Shown one piece after another: positions 25,630 through 36,216 of a stretch of 64,000 nt of DNA (position 1 is its first letter; each line of letters opens with the position of its first letter). The notes beneath the pieces were generated by a model that worked only from the letters and a program-made list of their open reading frames with translations, was not told the origin of the DNA and ran no database searches. Origin of the DNA: Guyanagaster necrorhizus (taxonomy: Eukaryota; Basidiomycota; Agaricomycetes; Agaricales; Physalacriaceae); NCBI RefSeq assembly GCF_019112545.1, contig NW_025064904.1, positions 1 through 64,000 of the forward strand, written 5' to 3'. Position numbers and translations under genes: made by a program.

Positions 25630-26101
25630 TGTTATGATTTTTTCTATTTTCTTTTCTTTTCTCTCAGAAATGACCTCTATCTTTGCTTAGTCAGGGCACT
25701 TAGGCTAGCACCTAGGACTGTGAGAATGCTTAGCTCAGCAACCCAGTCAGTCACCCTCTTATCACATTGCTGTGTGCTGTGAAAAAAGAGACAATGACTC
25801 TTTTGTCCACCAACTGTGGTGCAGCAGGCACAGCAGTAACAGCACAACAGCAACACAACAGCTTTTGTGAACATTTATTAATAGCTAGATAACAGAACAG
25901 TATTTAAGTAGCATAGCTCTCACTGTAATACCTCAGCTTCAAGCTAAAGTTTATTCTCTACCATCCTATCTCGAGCGACTTGCAATGCCTTGACCACACA
26001 CCTCTGTTAACACATCAGTGAACTCAGTTGGACATACCTGAAGTGTGAGGTACCAAACTGTTTATCATGTGTTAATAGTCATATGGAGTTTGGGCTTAAC
26101 A
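25630..26101 (+). repeat. 3' LTR of A (472 bp)
   Basis: TGTTATGATTTTTTC...TGGGCTTAACA. Same as the 5' LTR except for loss of one internal repeat unit and scattered transitions. TATTTAAG and the AGCTTCAAGCTAA start block are present. Confidence 0.9.
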
Positions 26102-26106
26102 TATGT

Positions 26107-29060
26107 CTTCTCAGATCTGTTTCTTCTTTGGGCAGTTTTTGGCCATGTGGCCTTTCTGCCCACAGTTGAAACATTTGCCCTCCTTCTTTAGCTGATCAAT
26201 GTCCATTGGTTTCTCAGATCTAGTATATGTCATACCAGTTCTAATCTTCTGTGTCCTATAGATAGGGGCTGCTGAGGATCCTGGTGATTTTCCAGCAGTT
26301 TGCCCCAACTTGTTTGGGGTTAGCAGGGTCAGCTTCTTGGTGTAGTCTTACAGTGTCGACAATTCTGCTTTCTGCTTTTGTTGTTCCCTGTACATTTTGA
26401 CAATTTGTTCCTTCCACTCATCATATCCAACTGGCATCAATGCTTTAATGCCAATTGCAGAAATCATCATAATATATGAGGGAGAGACTCCTCTTTTGAG
26501 AGCCTCAACTATTTGCCCATCATTTGCTATATCATCTTGGATCCCAGCAAGCTTTGCAAGGCTTTTCAGCTTATCGAAATAGTCTGCAGCTGCTTTATCT
26601 CCCATTTTATACTCCTTGATTTTTTGTTTGTGGACTTTTTGTACCACTGGATCAATGAATTTGTCATTCAGTATCTGTTTAAACACTAGCTATGAGGGAT
26701 ACTGGTAATGCTTCTGAGTTGATGATCAGAAGTTCAGAGAGATCAAAATCCACCAAGTCTTTGCCTTTTCCTCAAGATAAAAGGCAGTGAATATGACCTT
26801 GTTCATATTGGAGCCAAGATATCTGATATACACTTTGAAGCATTGTTCACAATCAATCAGAAATTGATGAATATCATTTGAGGCCTCTTTAAAGAGGTGG
26901 AGTTTTTAAAGTAAGTCAGGCCAGTATTGTAAGACCACAGCATTTTTGGGTAGGGCCCCCATTGAGTTAGGCCATTCTGAGAATGGAGATCAATTCCACT
27001 TATGTGAAGATCCAGAGAATGAATGAAGAGAGTGGTCATCAGTGACTGGGCTCCCCTTTGGAGCAGTGTCTCTTCAGATGATTATCCTATCTTGTATGGT
27101 AAACCTAAGGTGAATAGCCTTGGGATCATCTCGCACTAGTTTCTTTCCTGCCTCACTCATTTCTGCTTGATCGGGAGGTGGCTGTCTGCCAAGAAGTTGG
27201 CTGCCTTTGCTGGTCCAGGGGTTTCAGAATCCTTTGTGCCATAGCACTGAAGGATTTGGCTGAGGTCAGGTTCTGATAAATCAGGTTGCCATACTTTGGA
27301 TTAATGGGTCTGATGTTTTGGTCTGACTTCAAATGAATAGTGCTGTATACACAGCCCACTTCAGTGGAATGGATGAGGATTGTGGCATGGGTTTCAGTTG
27401 GGTTTGGGGTTGGTATGGGAGAATCAGCTTGAGCAGATCCTCTAGATGCCATCAGCTGTATTCTTCCTAAGCATATCTGGTCATAGCATACTGTAAAATG
27501 TCTGTTTTTTCAGTGTTGTCTGCATACTTATATTTCTGTTCTAGAGGCATAGCCCTCCAGCAGGTGTCCCTCCATAAAAAGAGCATTCCCTGCTCATATA
27601 GTCCTTGGTATTTTTTCCTCTGCTCCTTTTCCATTTCTTCTCTCAGTACTTCTTTGTTGGTTTCTTTGTCTGCATATTCCATAAACTGTTTAGGTCTAAA
27701 AGGGCCTTTGCTGTCCTCCTCATCACCCTCATCCCCACTATCCTCTTCCTCAAGAAGGAAACTGACAGGTGGATCATAGATGGATAGGATGGCTGGCTTG
27801 AGCACTGCTGGCAAGCTCATCATTGTTTCTAGTACTGGGCTCAGCTGCACTTGGATCAGATCCAGTGGTCATAGGCTGGATGGGAACATTTGGGAGTCGA
27901 CTGTATTGTGTTCCACTATGTGTTCTTTCTTCCTCCAATTCTCAACTATAAAGGCCAAAGTTTCTTTGGAACTCGGGATTGAGGAACTGGTGAGTGACTC
28001 TACTCTCTAGGAATCATTGGAGGGCATGGTCAGAGATGTAAGCATTGTCAGATACCCAGAGCCTGTAGGCTCTGAGAATAGAGTCAGCATCAGAGAAAAT
28101 GATGTCTGTTCTGGCAGGATATTGGAGGGAAGAAGGACAATTTTCTTCTGCAGTGCGACCTCTTCTAATAGCTTTGCTTCTAGTGATGGTACTCTCTGGT
28201 CCTGCCCATGAGCCAGACTCTGAGCTGGGCTCCCTGAAAGAGGATCCTGAGGAGTCAATTCAGAGCCCATACCAACTGAAAGAGGCTGATCCCATTTTTT
28301 CAGCCTCTTCTCATCATTGTTGCTGTCATCTCTGCCTATCATACTCTGCTTCCTCATACTCTTGCTGAGCCTCCATCTGAACATAGTCAGTGAGCTCTTC
28401 TTGGGCTCACTGTACCTCTGCTTGGTGGGTCTGATTCTGCTGCTGCTGCTGTACTGCACTGTTATAGTTGAAAGAGATCATAAGGTCTCAGTCTAAGAAG
28501 ACTCATTATATAATTCTGTCTCAAGCAATCCTTCTCCTTGTGCTAGCCATCTCTTCTTCTGGCTGACTTCTGATATGAAGGTGGTTATGGGAATCCTCTG
28601 CTGCAGTAATAGCAAGCTTTACATTTGTGAAATTCTGATGGATTCTCCTTCCATAGAGGTTGTTGATTCTCAGCCTGCTGATGGATGGGCTTGGCTGGGG
28701 GTAGCATAGAGAGAATCATAAGAGGAGTCAGAGGCTGCCTAAAGTCTCAGAGCCATCCGAGCAGCATCAAGAGAGTCCTGAGCATGGTTTCCAATTCCTG
28801 GGGTGATCAGAGTAGAGGAATAGCTGAGGGTGTTTGGAGAGACATCACTAGGGATATCTTTAGGGTCTTGGGGGATGTTCATAGTCCAAGGGTTCTGGAA
28901 TTCTGCAAGAGCAGGGTTGCAGTCTCTGCTGGGTTGTCGAAAGGAATATCAGGATCCTTCTTCTTCCTGAAGGCTCCCTAGAGACAGGTTGCTAGATCCA
29001 GCTTCAGATACAGATTGTCCTTGCAGCTAAAAGAATGTTCTGATGGAGGTGGAGATGTCA
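26107..29060 (-). pseudogene. Decayed gag of B (5' part, right of A)
   Basis: Reading leftwards from the ATG near 29060: a Pro/Ser/Gln-rich region, an acidic block (DSGDEGDEEDSKG near 27740), the capsid-like piece 26686-26348 (112 residues open, ending before the zinc knuckle) and the intact-looking zinc knuckle CFNCGQKGHMAKNC near 26160. Element A interrupts it just downstream. Numerous stops. The small membrane ORF lies further right (near 29270-29150). Confidence 0.75.
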
Positions 29061-29319
29061 TGGAAGGGGAGATCTAGAGTTACATTTCAGAGTATGGCAT
29101 AGATCTGCTGAAATGCTTGATAGTGCCTGACTATCCAAGCAGTTACTGATTGTTATCTGCAGTATAGAGTAATAATGGCTAGAAGACCAAGTAGCATTCC
29201 AATGATGGAAGCTATCAGTTTGAAGAAGTTGTGATTGAGGTTGGTGGTAGTGGCTGGAGGCATTCAGTTTCTCAGCACAATTGGGCTTGAGAAAGGGAAA
29301 GTGATAGCTTTAAGCTAAT

Positions 29320-29786
29320 TGTTATGCTCAAGCTGCATGTGATCAACTAACATATAATAAACTGATGTGGCTTTGTATTCGAGCCTTTCATCAGAGTCCA
29401 CTTTATGTGTTATTTGTTAATTTCCAGTGCTTCAAGGCATTGTGTGATTTAGCATGAGAGTAGAATGAGAATATATAAACTTTAGCTCAAAGCTGAGGTT
29501 CTACCAGCAAGAGCTAGCTCCTTAAATACTGTGCGAGGTCTGCTAATAATACTATGTACTTATTATATATCTCTCTGTCTTTTGTGCTCTTTGTCTTGGA
29601 GCATTGTTACCATACATAAAAAGCTGGTTGTATTGTCAGGCAATGCTGTTATATCAAAAGATAATGACAGATCTGGTCAGTTGTGATAATTAAGTCTTTG
29701 TCTCATGATCTTAAGCACCTGTTCTAGCACTCTGACTAAGCATAAATAGGGGTCAAAAGAAAGAAAAAAGGTGAAAAATCATAACA
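29320..29786 (-). repeat. 5' LTR of B (467 bp)
   Basis: Plus strand TGTTATGCTCAAGC...ATAACA; equal in length to the 3' copy. The internal side (agctttaagctaat, 29307-29319) is the self-primer site on the minus strand. Target duplication ccatt follows at 29787. Confidence 0.9.
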
Positions 29787-30479
29787 CCATTCTAACAGGC
29801 TGAATTCTCTAATCAGCAGAAACCATGACCTCCTAAACTTATGGTAGTTGATGATAAAGATGAATATGAAATCAATGCTATCCTTAATGATAAGATTCAA
29901 TACAGAAAACAGTGGTTTTTAGTTTATTTCAAGAGGTATGCAATGAGAAAAACTAATAGTATGCAGAAAAAGACCTTCCACATGCAAAGACTCTTATCAC
30001 CAAATATCAGACATGCCAAAATTCTCTAGCAGCTGTCAACTTTGCCTCATTGGATCAACCAATGTTTGATAAGTCAGACTATATTCATATGCAATGATTG
30101 CCCTTCATAAAAGATCAAATCCCCTTTGAATGCAAAAAGCTATTTATATAGTGAGAGAAAGATGACCTAGCTGCTGGAACCTTTGTTGATCAACTCTATT
30201 TCCTCAACTGCATCAATAATATTTTCACTAAAATTGATGGCAAGGATAAAGCACAATCTCTTTTTTCTGGGCTGCTCTGAGCAATCAAGGATGATTGCCT
30301 TGAGGAGAGAGTAATATCACAATTTTTGCCTCTAAATCATGATCTGCCAATGCTTAATGATAAAGATATGATAACACTATGGCTATACCTTATTTATTAA
30401 TGCACAATAAGATGACAAAGAACAATGTGATAATCATTGCTATCTCACATCTGGAACACAATAAGAACTGTGGCATATG
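29787..30479 (+). mobile_element. Chromovirus C, right piece (chromodomain and LTR start)
   Basis: Continues C after the B insertion. An open stretch (29841-30029) starts VVDDKDEYEINAIL and QWFLVYFKRY, a chromodomain typical of Ty3/Gypsy pol C-termini. Then come a purine tract (gaggagagag, 30302-30311) and an LTR start TATCACAATTTTTGCC at 30315, with TA where TG is expected (G>A). The LTR is cut at 30479 by another LTR-like piece. Confidence 0.7.
30315..30479 (+). repeat. Partial 3' LTR of C
   Basis: Begins after the polypurine tract of C. It resembles the TGTYAYRATTTTT starts of the other LTRs but diverges afterwards. Its end was not found; it may continue beyond 30881. Confidence 0.5.
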
Positions 30480-30875
30480 TGTTAAGCTCAAGCAATACAT
30501 GATCTAAACACATGATAAATAAGTGCTGTATTGAGTTTATACAGTCATGCTCAAGTTCACTATCTATGTTTGTTGGAAATCCTTGGTGATGTGCAGGGTA
30601 GACTCCAGGCTGGTAAGGCCAGATGGTATGAACTTCTTATTCTGCAGCTCCTACAGAGCTTATATTTATACTCTCCAGGCTTGTATCTAGAATTTACTAC
30701 AACTTTCTCTTTCTCTCGGACTTACTCATCAACTCTTGGCATGATGCTGGATTGCCCTTTCTAGAACTTTTCAGCAAAATCCCAACAATGTTTGTGTGGT
30801 GTTGTATCTCAAGACCAATATAAGTCAGCTCAAAGTAGAATGGTGAAGAATAAACTTTAGCTCAAAGCTGTTACA
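30480..30875 (-). repeat. LTR-like fragment bounded by CATATG repeats
   Basis: Plus strand TGTTAAGCTCAAGC...GCTCAAAGCTGTTACA, flanked on both sides by CATATG (30474-30479 and 30876-30881). On the minus strand it begins TGTAACAGCTTTGAGCTAAAG, so the transcription-start block of the other LTRs lies at its very 5' end and no U3 is present. Possibly a short LTR of another family or an integrated R-U5-like product. Confidence 0.45.
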
Positions 30876-30881
30876 CATATG

Positions 30882-31089
30882 CTGCTAGCCTCTGTGTCAC
30901 CTCAACCAACCACAGATTCAATCATGGAAACCCACCAGACTCTGGCCACTCCCCATTACCTATTAATTTCATTTTCATCATTATCATTTCACATCTGTAT
31001 TTTATATTGTAATATCTAGACTCTGAACTTGGTAGTGAATATTGATATCAGAATCCAATAGAACCCAACTCAGAATTAGCTACCATTAG
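30882..31089. other. No gene seen
   Basis: AT-rich sequence between the LTR-like fragment and the left end of the pogo element. No open frame and no repeat partner was recognised. It may be the remaining LTR of C or old host sequence. Confidence 0.4.
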
Positions 31090-31091
31090 TA

Positions 31092-31114
31092 CAGTTGACT
31101 ATCTCACAATGCAT
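31092..31114. repeat. Left terminal inverted repeat of the pogo element
   Basis: 23 bp identical to the inverse of 49673-49695, starting CAGTTGACTATC. Weaker similarity (a shared GTCAAAA) extends about 12 bp further inward. Confidence 0.9.
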
Positions 31115-31229
31115 ACAGTCAAAAGACACTAAAACTATATGCATTTATAGATTTATGCAGAACCAAAATAGCATGTGATGTAATATGTGACTTATGTGAC
31201 AATATCATCATTGCCCCAAAATGCTGTCA

Positions 31230-31869
31230 GTGACTTTTAGGTCAGCTTTCTATGCATCTCCTTAAATAATGCTTCTCTCAACTTTCTCAGCTGTGGTACT
31301 AATCCACTCTGGTCATCTTGTAAAACACAAAATGCCTCCAGCTTTTAAATAAGCTCAAATTCTTCTCTTGTAGTTATTAAGGTCTATTCTTCCTCACCCT
31401 CCTCTTCCTCCTCTTTCTCCTTATCATCATCAATGACAGTTATTTCCTCATTTTCTACTGCAATATCATGCTTAACAGCAGCAACAATCTTCTCATCTGT
31501 TGGCATCATCTCAAGATCTTCAGTATACTCTTTTGCAATAAGATTAACTATCTCTTCAATGGTTGGAATAGGACCAAAGGTGTGATTTCATTGTTTTAAT
31601 TTGACAAGATGATCCTTCAATATTATCTCTGCTGTCTGGAGCTGTTGAATGGGGGTAATTTGGGTAAAAGATATATTCATTTTTAACTGTGATGAAAAAG
31701 CCAACTGATTGACTGTCTCTAATGCTTTACTAATATTGTTCTCTGCATTCATAACAGCCATAAGAGCAGGATGCCAGTCAGCATCAGCATATTGGTTTCT
31801 GAGCAGATTCTGTAATGCCTGTTCAATCTCTGAAAGCATGTATTTGTCTGTTGAGGCAAAGCTATGAAC
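31230..31869 (-). pseudogene. C-terminal part of the pogo transposase
   Basis: An open piece (31588-31870) reads ...LSEIEQALQNLLRNQYADADWH..., followed by IPTIEEIVNLIAKEY-type sequence and a Glu-rich tract (EEEEGEEE near 31400). This tail, with an acidic stretch, follows the DDE_1 domain in fungal pogo-like transposases. It is separated from the catalytic part by elements D and E, and internal stops are present. Confidence 0.65.
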
Positions 31870-32300
31870 TGTTAGGCTCAAGCGTCACATGAACAGATAC
31901 ACATGATAAACAGGTGTTCCTTCGCACTTCGAGGAATCACCTGAGTCCACTTGGTACGTACCTGTCTGATGTGACACAAGGTCAATTGACTCGAGGTAGA
32001 ATGGCATGTATAAACTTTAGCTCGAAGCTGGGGTATACCAGCGAGAGCATCGCTCCTTAAATACTACATGAGTGTCCCTAATTATAGTGCTACTTATTAT
32101 ATCTTTCTGTGTCTATGGTGCTCACTGTCCTTGAGCATCGTTACCGTACATAAAAGGATGATTGTGGGTCATTGGGCTTGGTTGTCGGGGTGACTTGATG
32201 GGCAAGTAGTTATGCTGACTAAGCTCTCCCATGGTCTCGTGCCTTCTGACTCAGCATAGATAGGGGTTAACAAGAAGAGAAAAAGGGAAAAATCATAACA
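31870..32300 (-). repeat. 3' LTR of D (431 bp)
   Basis: Plus strand TGTTAGGCTCAAGC...AATCATAACA. Followed by ttaccccttgcttaag (polypurine tract on the minus strand, 32301-32316). It carries the start block complement TTAGCTCGAAGCT at 32017-32029. Confidence 0.95.
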
Positions 32301-32333
32301 TTACCCCTTGCTTAAGACCATCGTCCCGATGGC

Positions 32334-35300
32334 TTAATTAAGGGATAATTCATAGTCATGGATCGCAGTGTCGGCGTTCATGTACTTTTCGTTAATCCAT
32401 TGGTTGGATTCCGGCCCATAACCCTTCTAGCTTACCAGGTAATCGACGGTAGTTGTCATGCCACCCCCTCGTGCTTTGACTTTTCGGAGTTTGTAATTCA
32501 ATACTTGGTCGATTTCGTAGTGTTCTTCGTCATCGATCAGGTCTGGGGGTGGCAGTGGTGGTCGTTCCTGGTTGGGAAAGGCGGAGGCGATATATGGGGT
32601 TAGGAGGACTTCATTGAATACATTATGAATCTTCCATGCCCTGGGCAGGCAGAGTTTATAGGCAGCTTCCCCGATCTTCGTAAGGATTGGGAAGGGTCCT
32701 GTGCATTTGTCGGCAAGTTTGCGTTTTGGACGTGGGAGGTGGAGGTTCGTTGTGTCAAGCCACACTTTATCGTTGATTTGATAATTGTATGCTGGGCGTC
32801 GGTGTTTGTCGTATTGCCCTTTCATTGTTGCCGCCGTTTTTTCGAGTGCTCTTTTCGTTTCTTTGTGGATTCTCTCTATGGTAGTGGCGAAGTTCATAGA
32901 TGCCGGCATTGTCGTTTTGTAATGACTTGTCTGGGCGAGATGAGGGTGTCTGCCATAGTTAACGAAGAAGGGAGTTTTGCCCGTCACAGAGTGTACTCTG
33001 TTGTTGTGTTGGAAGGTGGTGAGGGCTAGCCATTCAATCCAATCGTCTTGTCGGTAGTTGATAAATAGTCGTAGGTATTTCTCAACTTCCTGATTTGCTC
33101 GTTCCATCTGACCATCTGTTTGTGGGTGATAAGCCATGGACGCATTGCGTGTGATATGCAACAATTTGTATAGGTCATCGAGGAACTTCGAGACGAATTG
33201 GAGACCACGGTCCAAAATGATTACTTGTGGCATTCCGTATTTGGCGTAAACCTCGTCCCGTAGGATCTTTGCCCATCCTTCCGAGGTTAACTCCATGGAG
33301 CAGGCGACGGGGATAATGGCTTTGGAGAATCGATCTATGATAACGAGGATTGCATCATATCTGTTGCAATCTGGTAACCCGGTGATCATGTCTACCGATA
33401 TGTGGGTCCATGGCTGCATTGGTACTTCATTCGGGTGTAATGGGGTGGCCTTTGCTTGTGTGGATGATTTTCCCCTTTGACAGGTTTCACAGCCTTTGAC
33501 GTATGCAGTTATGTCATTGCTGAGTTTTGGCCACCAATATTCTCGTAAGACAAGTTCTTTTGTTTTGGCGATGCCGGGGTGTCCTGCTGTGGCATGATCA
33601 TGGTGTGTGGCGATTATATCACCTCGTAGGCTTTGTACCCATGGGATGTAGATCCTCCTGTCATAATAAATCATCCTGTCCTTTTTTGTTAGTCCTCGCT
33701 CGTGGTTGAGCGAGGCGGCGATCCTTTGATCCCATTGATGTGCATCTTGGGTCGCACTCTTAATGCGCTTGTGTATTTCTTCCTCTGTGGGCATTATCAT
33801 TGCCCGGAAATGTTCAGAACGGAGAATGACGACCCCTTCGTTGTCACTTCCCTCCTGATCATGATCTGCTCGGCGAGAGAGGAGGTCGGCCTTTTTGTTA
33901 GTGACACCAGCCTTGTGATGCAGAGTGTATTCGTATTGGGCAAGCTCGGTGACCCATCGGGCTTGGCAGCGATTTAGCTTTTGTGGCTGTCGGAAGTACC
34001 TGAGGTTTTGATGGTCCGTCCATACCTCAAAGGTCTCGGCCGCTCCGATCAGGTAATGCCACCACTCCTCCAACACGAGCATTATTGCAAGCAGCTCTTT
34101 ATCGTAGATTTCATAGTTTCTTTCCATTACCGTCAGTGCTTTTGAGAGGAAGGCAATGGGTCGCCATTTTCCTCCCTGCTCTTGCGATAGTACGGCGCCT
34201 ATGGCCCCCTCACTTGAGTCGGCCTCCATGTGGAACTTGCCATCCTGCGATGGTATGGCAAGAACTATGTCTTCTGCTAGTCGTCATTTCAGGTCTTCAA
34301 ATGCATGTTGTTGGGCGGTTCCCCATCCCCACAGAGCATTGCCAGTGAGCTGTGTCATGGGGCAAACGATTTTACTGTAGTTGCATATGAACCTTCGATA
34401 GAAGTTGGTGAAGCCAAGAAAGGATTGTAGTTCCTTCTTCTTGATAGGTGTGGGCCAGTCTACTACTCCTGCAATCTTGATTGGGTCCATTTGAATGCTT
34501 CCTTCACTGATGATTACCCCAAGGTACTCAGTTTTTAGTACCTCGAACTCGCACTTTTCTGCTTTAAGGAATAGTTTGTGCTTCCTCATCAGCACAAGTA
34601 CTTGACGGACCAGTTTGCGGTGTTCTTCGCTCGTCCTAGACATGATGAGGATATCATCTAGGTAGATGGTGACTTTTCCAGTGGCGATGAGATCTTTGAA
34701 GATGTCGTTCATCATCCATTGGAAGGTGGCTGGGGAGTTTGTCAAACCGAAAAACATTACTGTCGGTTCGAAGAGCCTCCGGTTGGTTCGGAATGCTGCT
34801 TTCCATTCATTCCCCTCTTTAATTCGGATGTTGTTGTACCCTCAACGGACGTCAAGCTTGGTGTAGTACTTGGCCCCCCGGAGTTTGTCCATTAGTTCTG
34901 AGATTAGGGGTAGTGGATACTGGTTTTTGATGGTCATTTCATTTAGTTTTCGGTAGTCCTGTACCAGACGCAGCTTGCCATCCTTCTTTTTTACAAAGAA
35001 AAAAGGGGAGGCCATGGGTGACTTCGATGGTCGAATCCGTCTAGAGGACAAGTTCTCGTTGAGGAACTTGTCGAGCTCCTGTTGTTCCTGGTTACTGAGG
35101 GGATAGGTTTTGCAATCCAGGTTCGCATTTGCGTTAGGGGTCAGCTCGATGGCGTGGTCCCAGGGCTTTGGGTGTGGCAGCTCGTCAAAGCTTTCTTTCT
35201 CGAAAAGATCATGAAAGTCGCATGCCCACTCCGGCACTAGTTCTTTGAACGTCTTCTCCTCCTTCCCCTCATTGGCCCTTGCTGCCAGGTCATTGGCATG

Positions 35301-36214
35301 ATGTACTGCTTGGACGTGGATTTCTTCTTGCAGGTCGATTGCCAAGATAGTCTCCCTATCCTCCATCTCTTCATCCCATCTGTCTTCTGGGTCTTCGTCT
35401 GGTAATTCATATGGAATTTTCTGGCATTTGCACCAGACGAAGGTAAGTCGTCCGGTTTTCCAATTGATCAGTGGGTTATGTCAGATGAGCCAATCATGAC
35501 CAAGGAAAAGCTCCTTGGTTCCGAGGTCCGTTACAGCCAAATCGATCCTCTCGGAATGATCCCCGATGGTTAATCGGAGTTCGACGTACTCTATGATCGA
35601 CCCAGCTTGGTTTTTTGTTCCGTCGGCATTATATACCAGGATAGGCGCAGCAGTGGATCTGGTGGGAAGGTGATGTTGTTGGACGAAGGTCCGATTGATG
35701 GAACTGCCGGTACATCCGCTGTCGATCAAGGTGGTTACCGAATACTTTGATCGGTTGGTCAAAGTTTCGATTTGGGCTTTGGTTGTCAGATCGCAGCCGG
35801 GAGTCTTGGTTTGTCGGACAAACTTCTGTGGTCCTTTAAGTTCATCCAACCATTCCAAGGCCTGACTTCGTTCAGCTTCTCATAGTCCCTGAATGACCTC
35901 CGTGGTGACTTCCCCCATCCTAGTCCGATGTATTCATCCTTTTAACGCGGCTTTAGCCGTGTCTTCATTTACTGCTTCCTTGACAGCCCGCCAGGTCCAT
36001 TCGGTCTCAAATGGTTTGAGCCAAGTTTTGGGGCTCTCTGCCCCTGTTCAGCCCGTAGGCATTTGAGTTTTTCTTTTCGACTCTTTCGGGTGTGCAATTT
36101 TAATCGTGGGTATATTCGAATGCGTATTTGGTACTACAGAGGCATTATGAGTCTGTATAACGGTCGAGTCCTGCACACCATGAAGTCCTTTGGCTGATCC
36201 AGTGGAGTCGTTCA
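32334..36214 (-). pseudogene. pol of D: protease, RT, RNase H, integrase, chromodomain
   Basis: One frame from about 36214 to the TAA at 32334, broken by isolated stops near 36046, 35965, 35881, 35480, 34841, 34256 and 32438. Protease has LIDSGCTGSS (near 35735). RT lies at 35230-34290 with YLDD at 34653-34664, followed by RNase H (34230-33900), the integrase HHCC region (33640-33480), the core with Asp, Asp, Glu blocks (VDMITGL, LDRGLQF, ERANQEVEKY; about 33420-33060) and a chromodomain (KGYGPESNQW) at the end. About 1,290 codons. The longest open stretch is 600 residues (32427-34229). Confidence 0.92.
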
Positions 36215-36216
36215 CT
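36190..36216 (-). promoter_or_regulatory. Putative -1 frameshift window between gag and pol (D)
   Basis: The gag frame reads GTA AAA GGG GGG GCC GAC CAG TGA. The pol frame is -1 and is closed just upstream by a TGA, so the shift must happen within about 25 nt containing AAAAGGGGGGG. The equivalent place in R2 has GTA AAA AAC, a textbook slippery heptamer; A and B have GTA AAA GAA. Confidence 0.5.

Larger units (their letters stand above)
17705..26101 (+). mobile_element. Chromovirus A, full length, inserted in B gag
   Basis: Complete plus-strand element: 5' LTR 17705-18222, primer site 18224-18236, membrane ORF from 18279, gag 18466-21345, pol to 25439, polypurine tract, 3' LTR 25630-26101. 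The 5-bp duplication TATGT (17700-17704 and 26102-26106) is exact, and the interrupted minus-strand zinc-knuckle region of B continues seamlessly after it. It keeps more CpG than R1-R3, B and E but has many stops, so it is of intermediate age. Confidence 0.92.
11415..29786 (-). mobile_element. Chromovirus B, full length, interrupted by X and A
   Basis: Both LTRs are 467 bp (11415-11881 and 29320-29786) and the flanking 5-bp duplication CCATT is exact (11410-11414, 29787-29791), proving a complete insertion into element C. Internal sequence: pol 11882-17704 (interrupted by a 1.8-kb insertion at 13551-15348), then element A (17705-26101), then the rest of gag 26107-29060, the membrane ORF near 29270 and the primer site next to 29320. 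All frames carry stops. Confidence 0.9.

Noticed and set aside
31588..31881. Independent small gene
   Set aside because: It is the tail of the pogo transposase; its first codons come from the D LTR junction.
32625..33029. Plus-strand 134-residue ORF
   Set aside because: Antisense to the 600-residue integrase frame of D.
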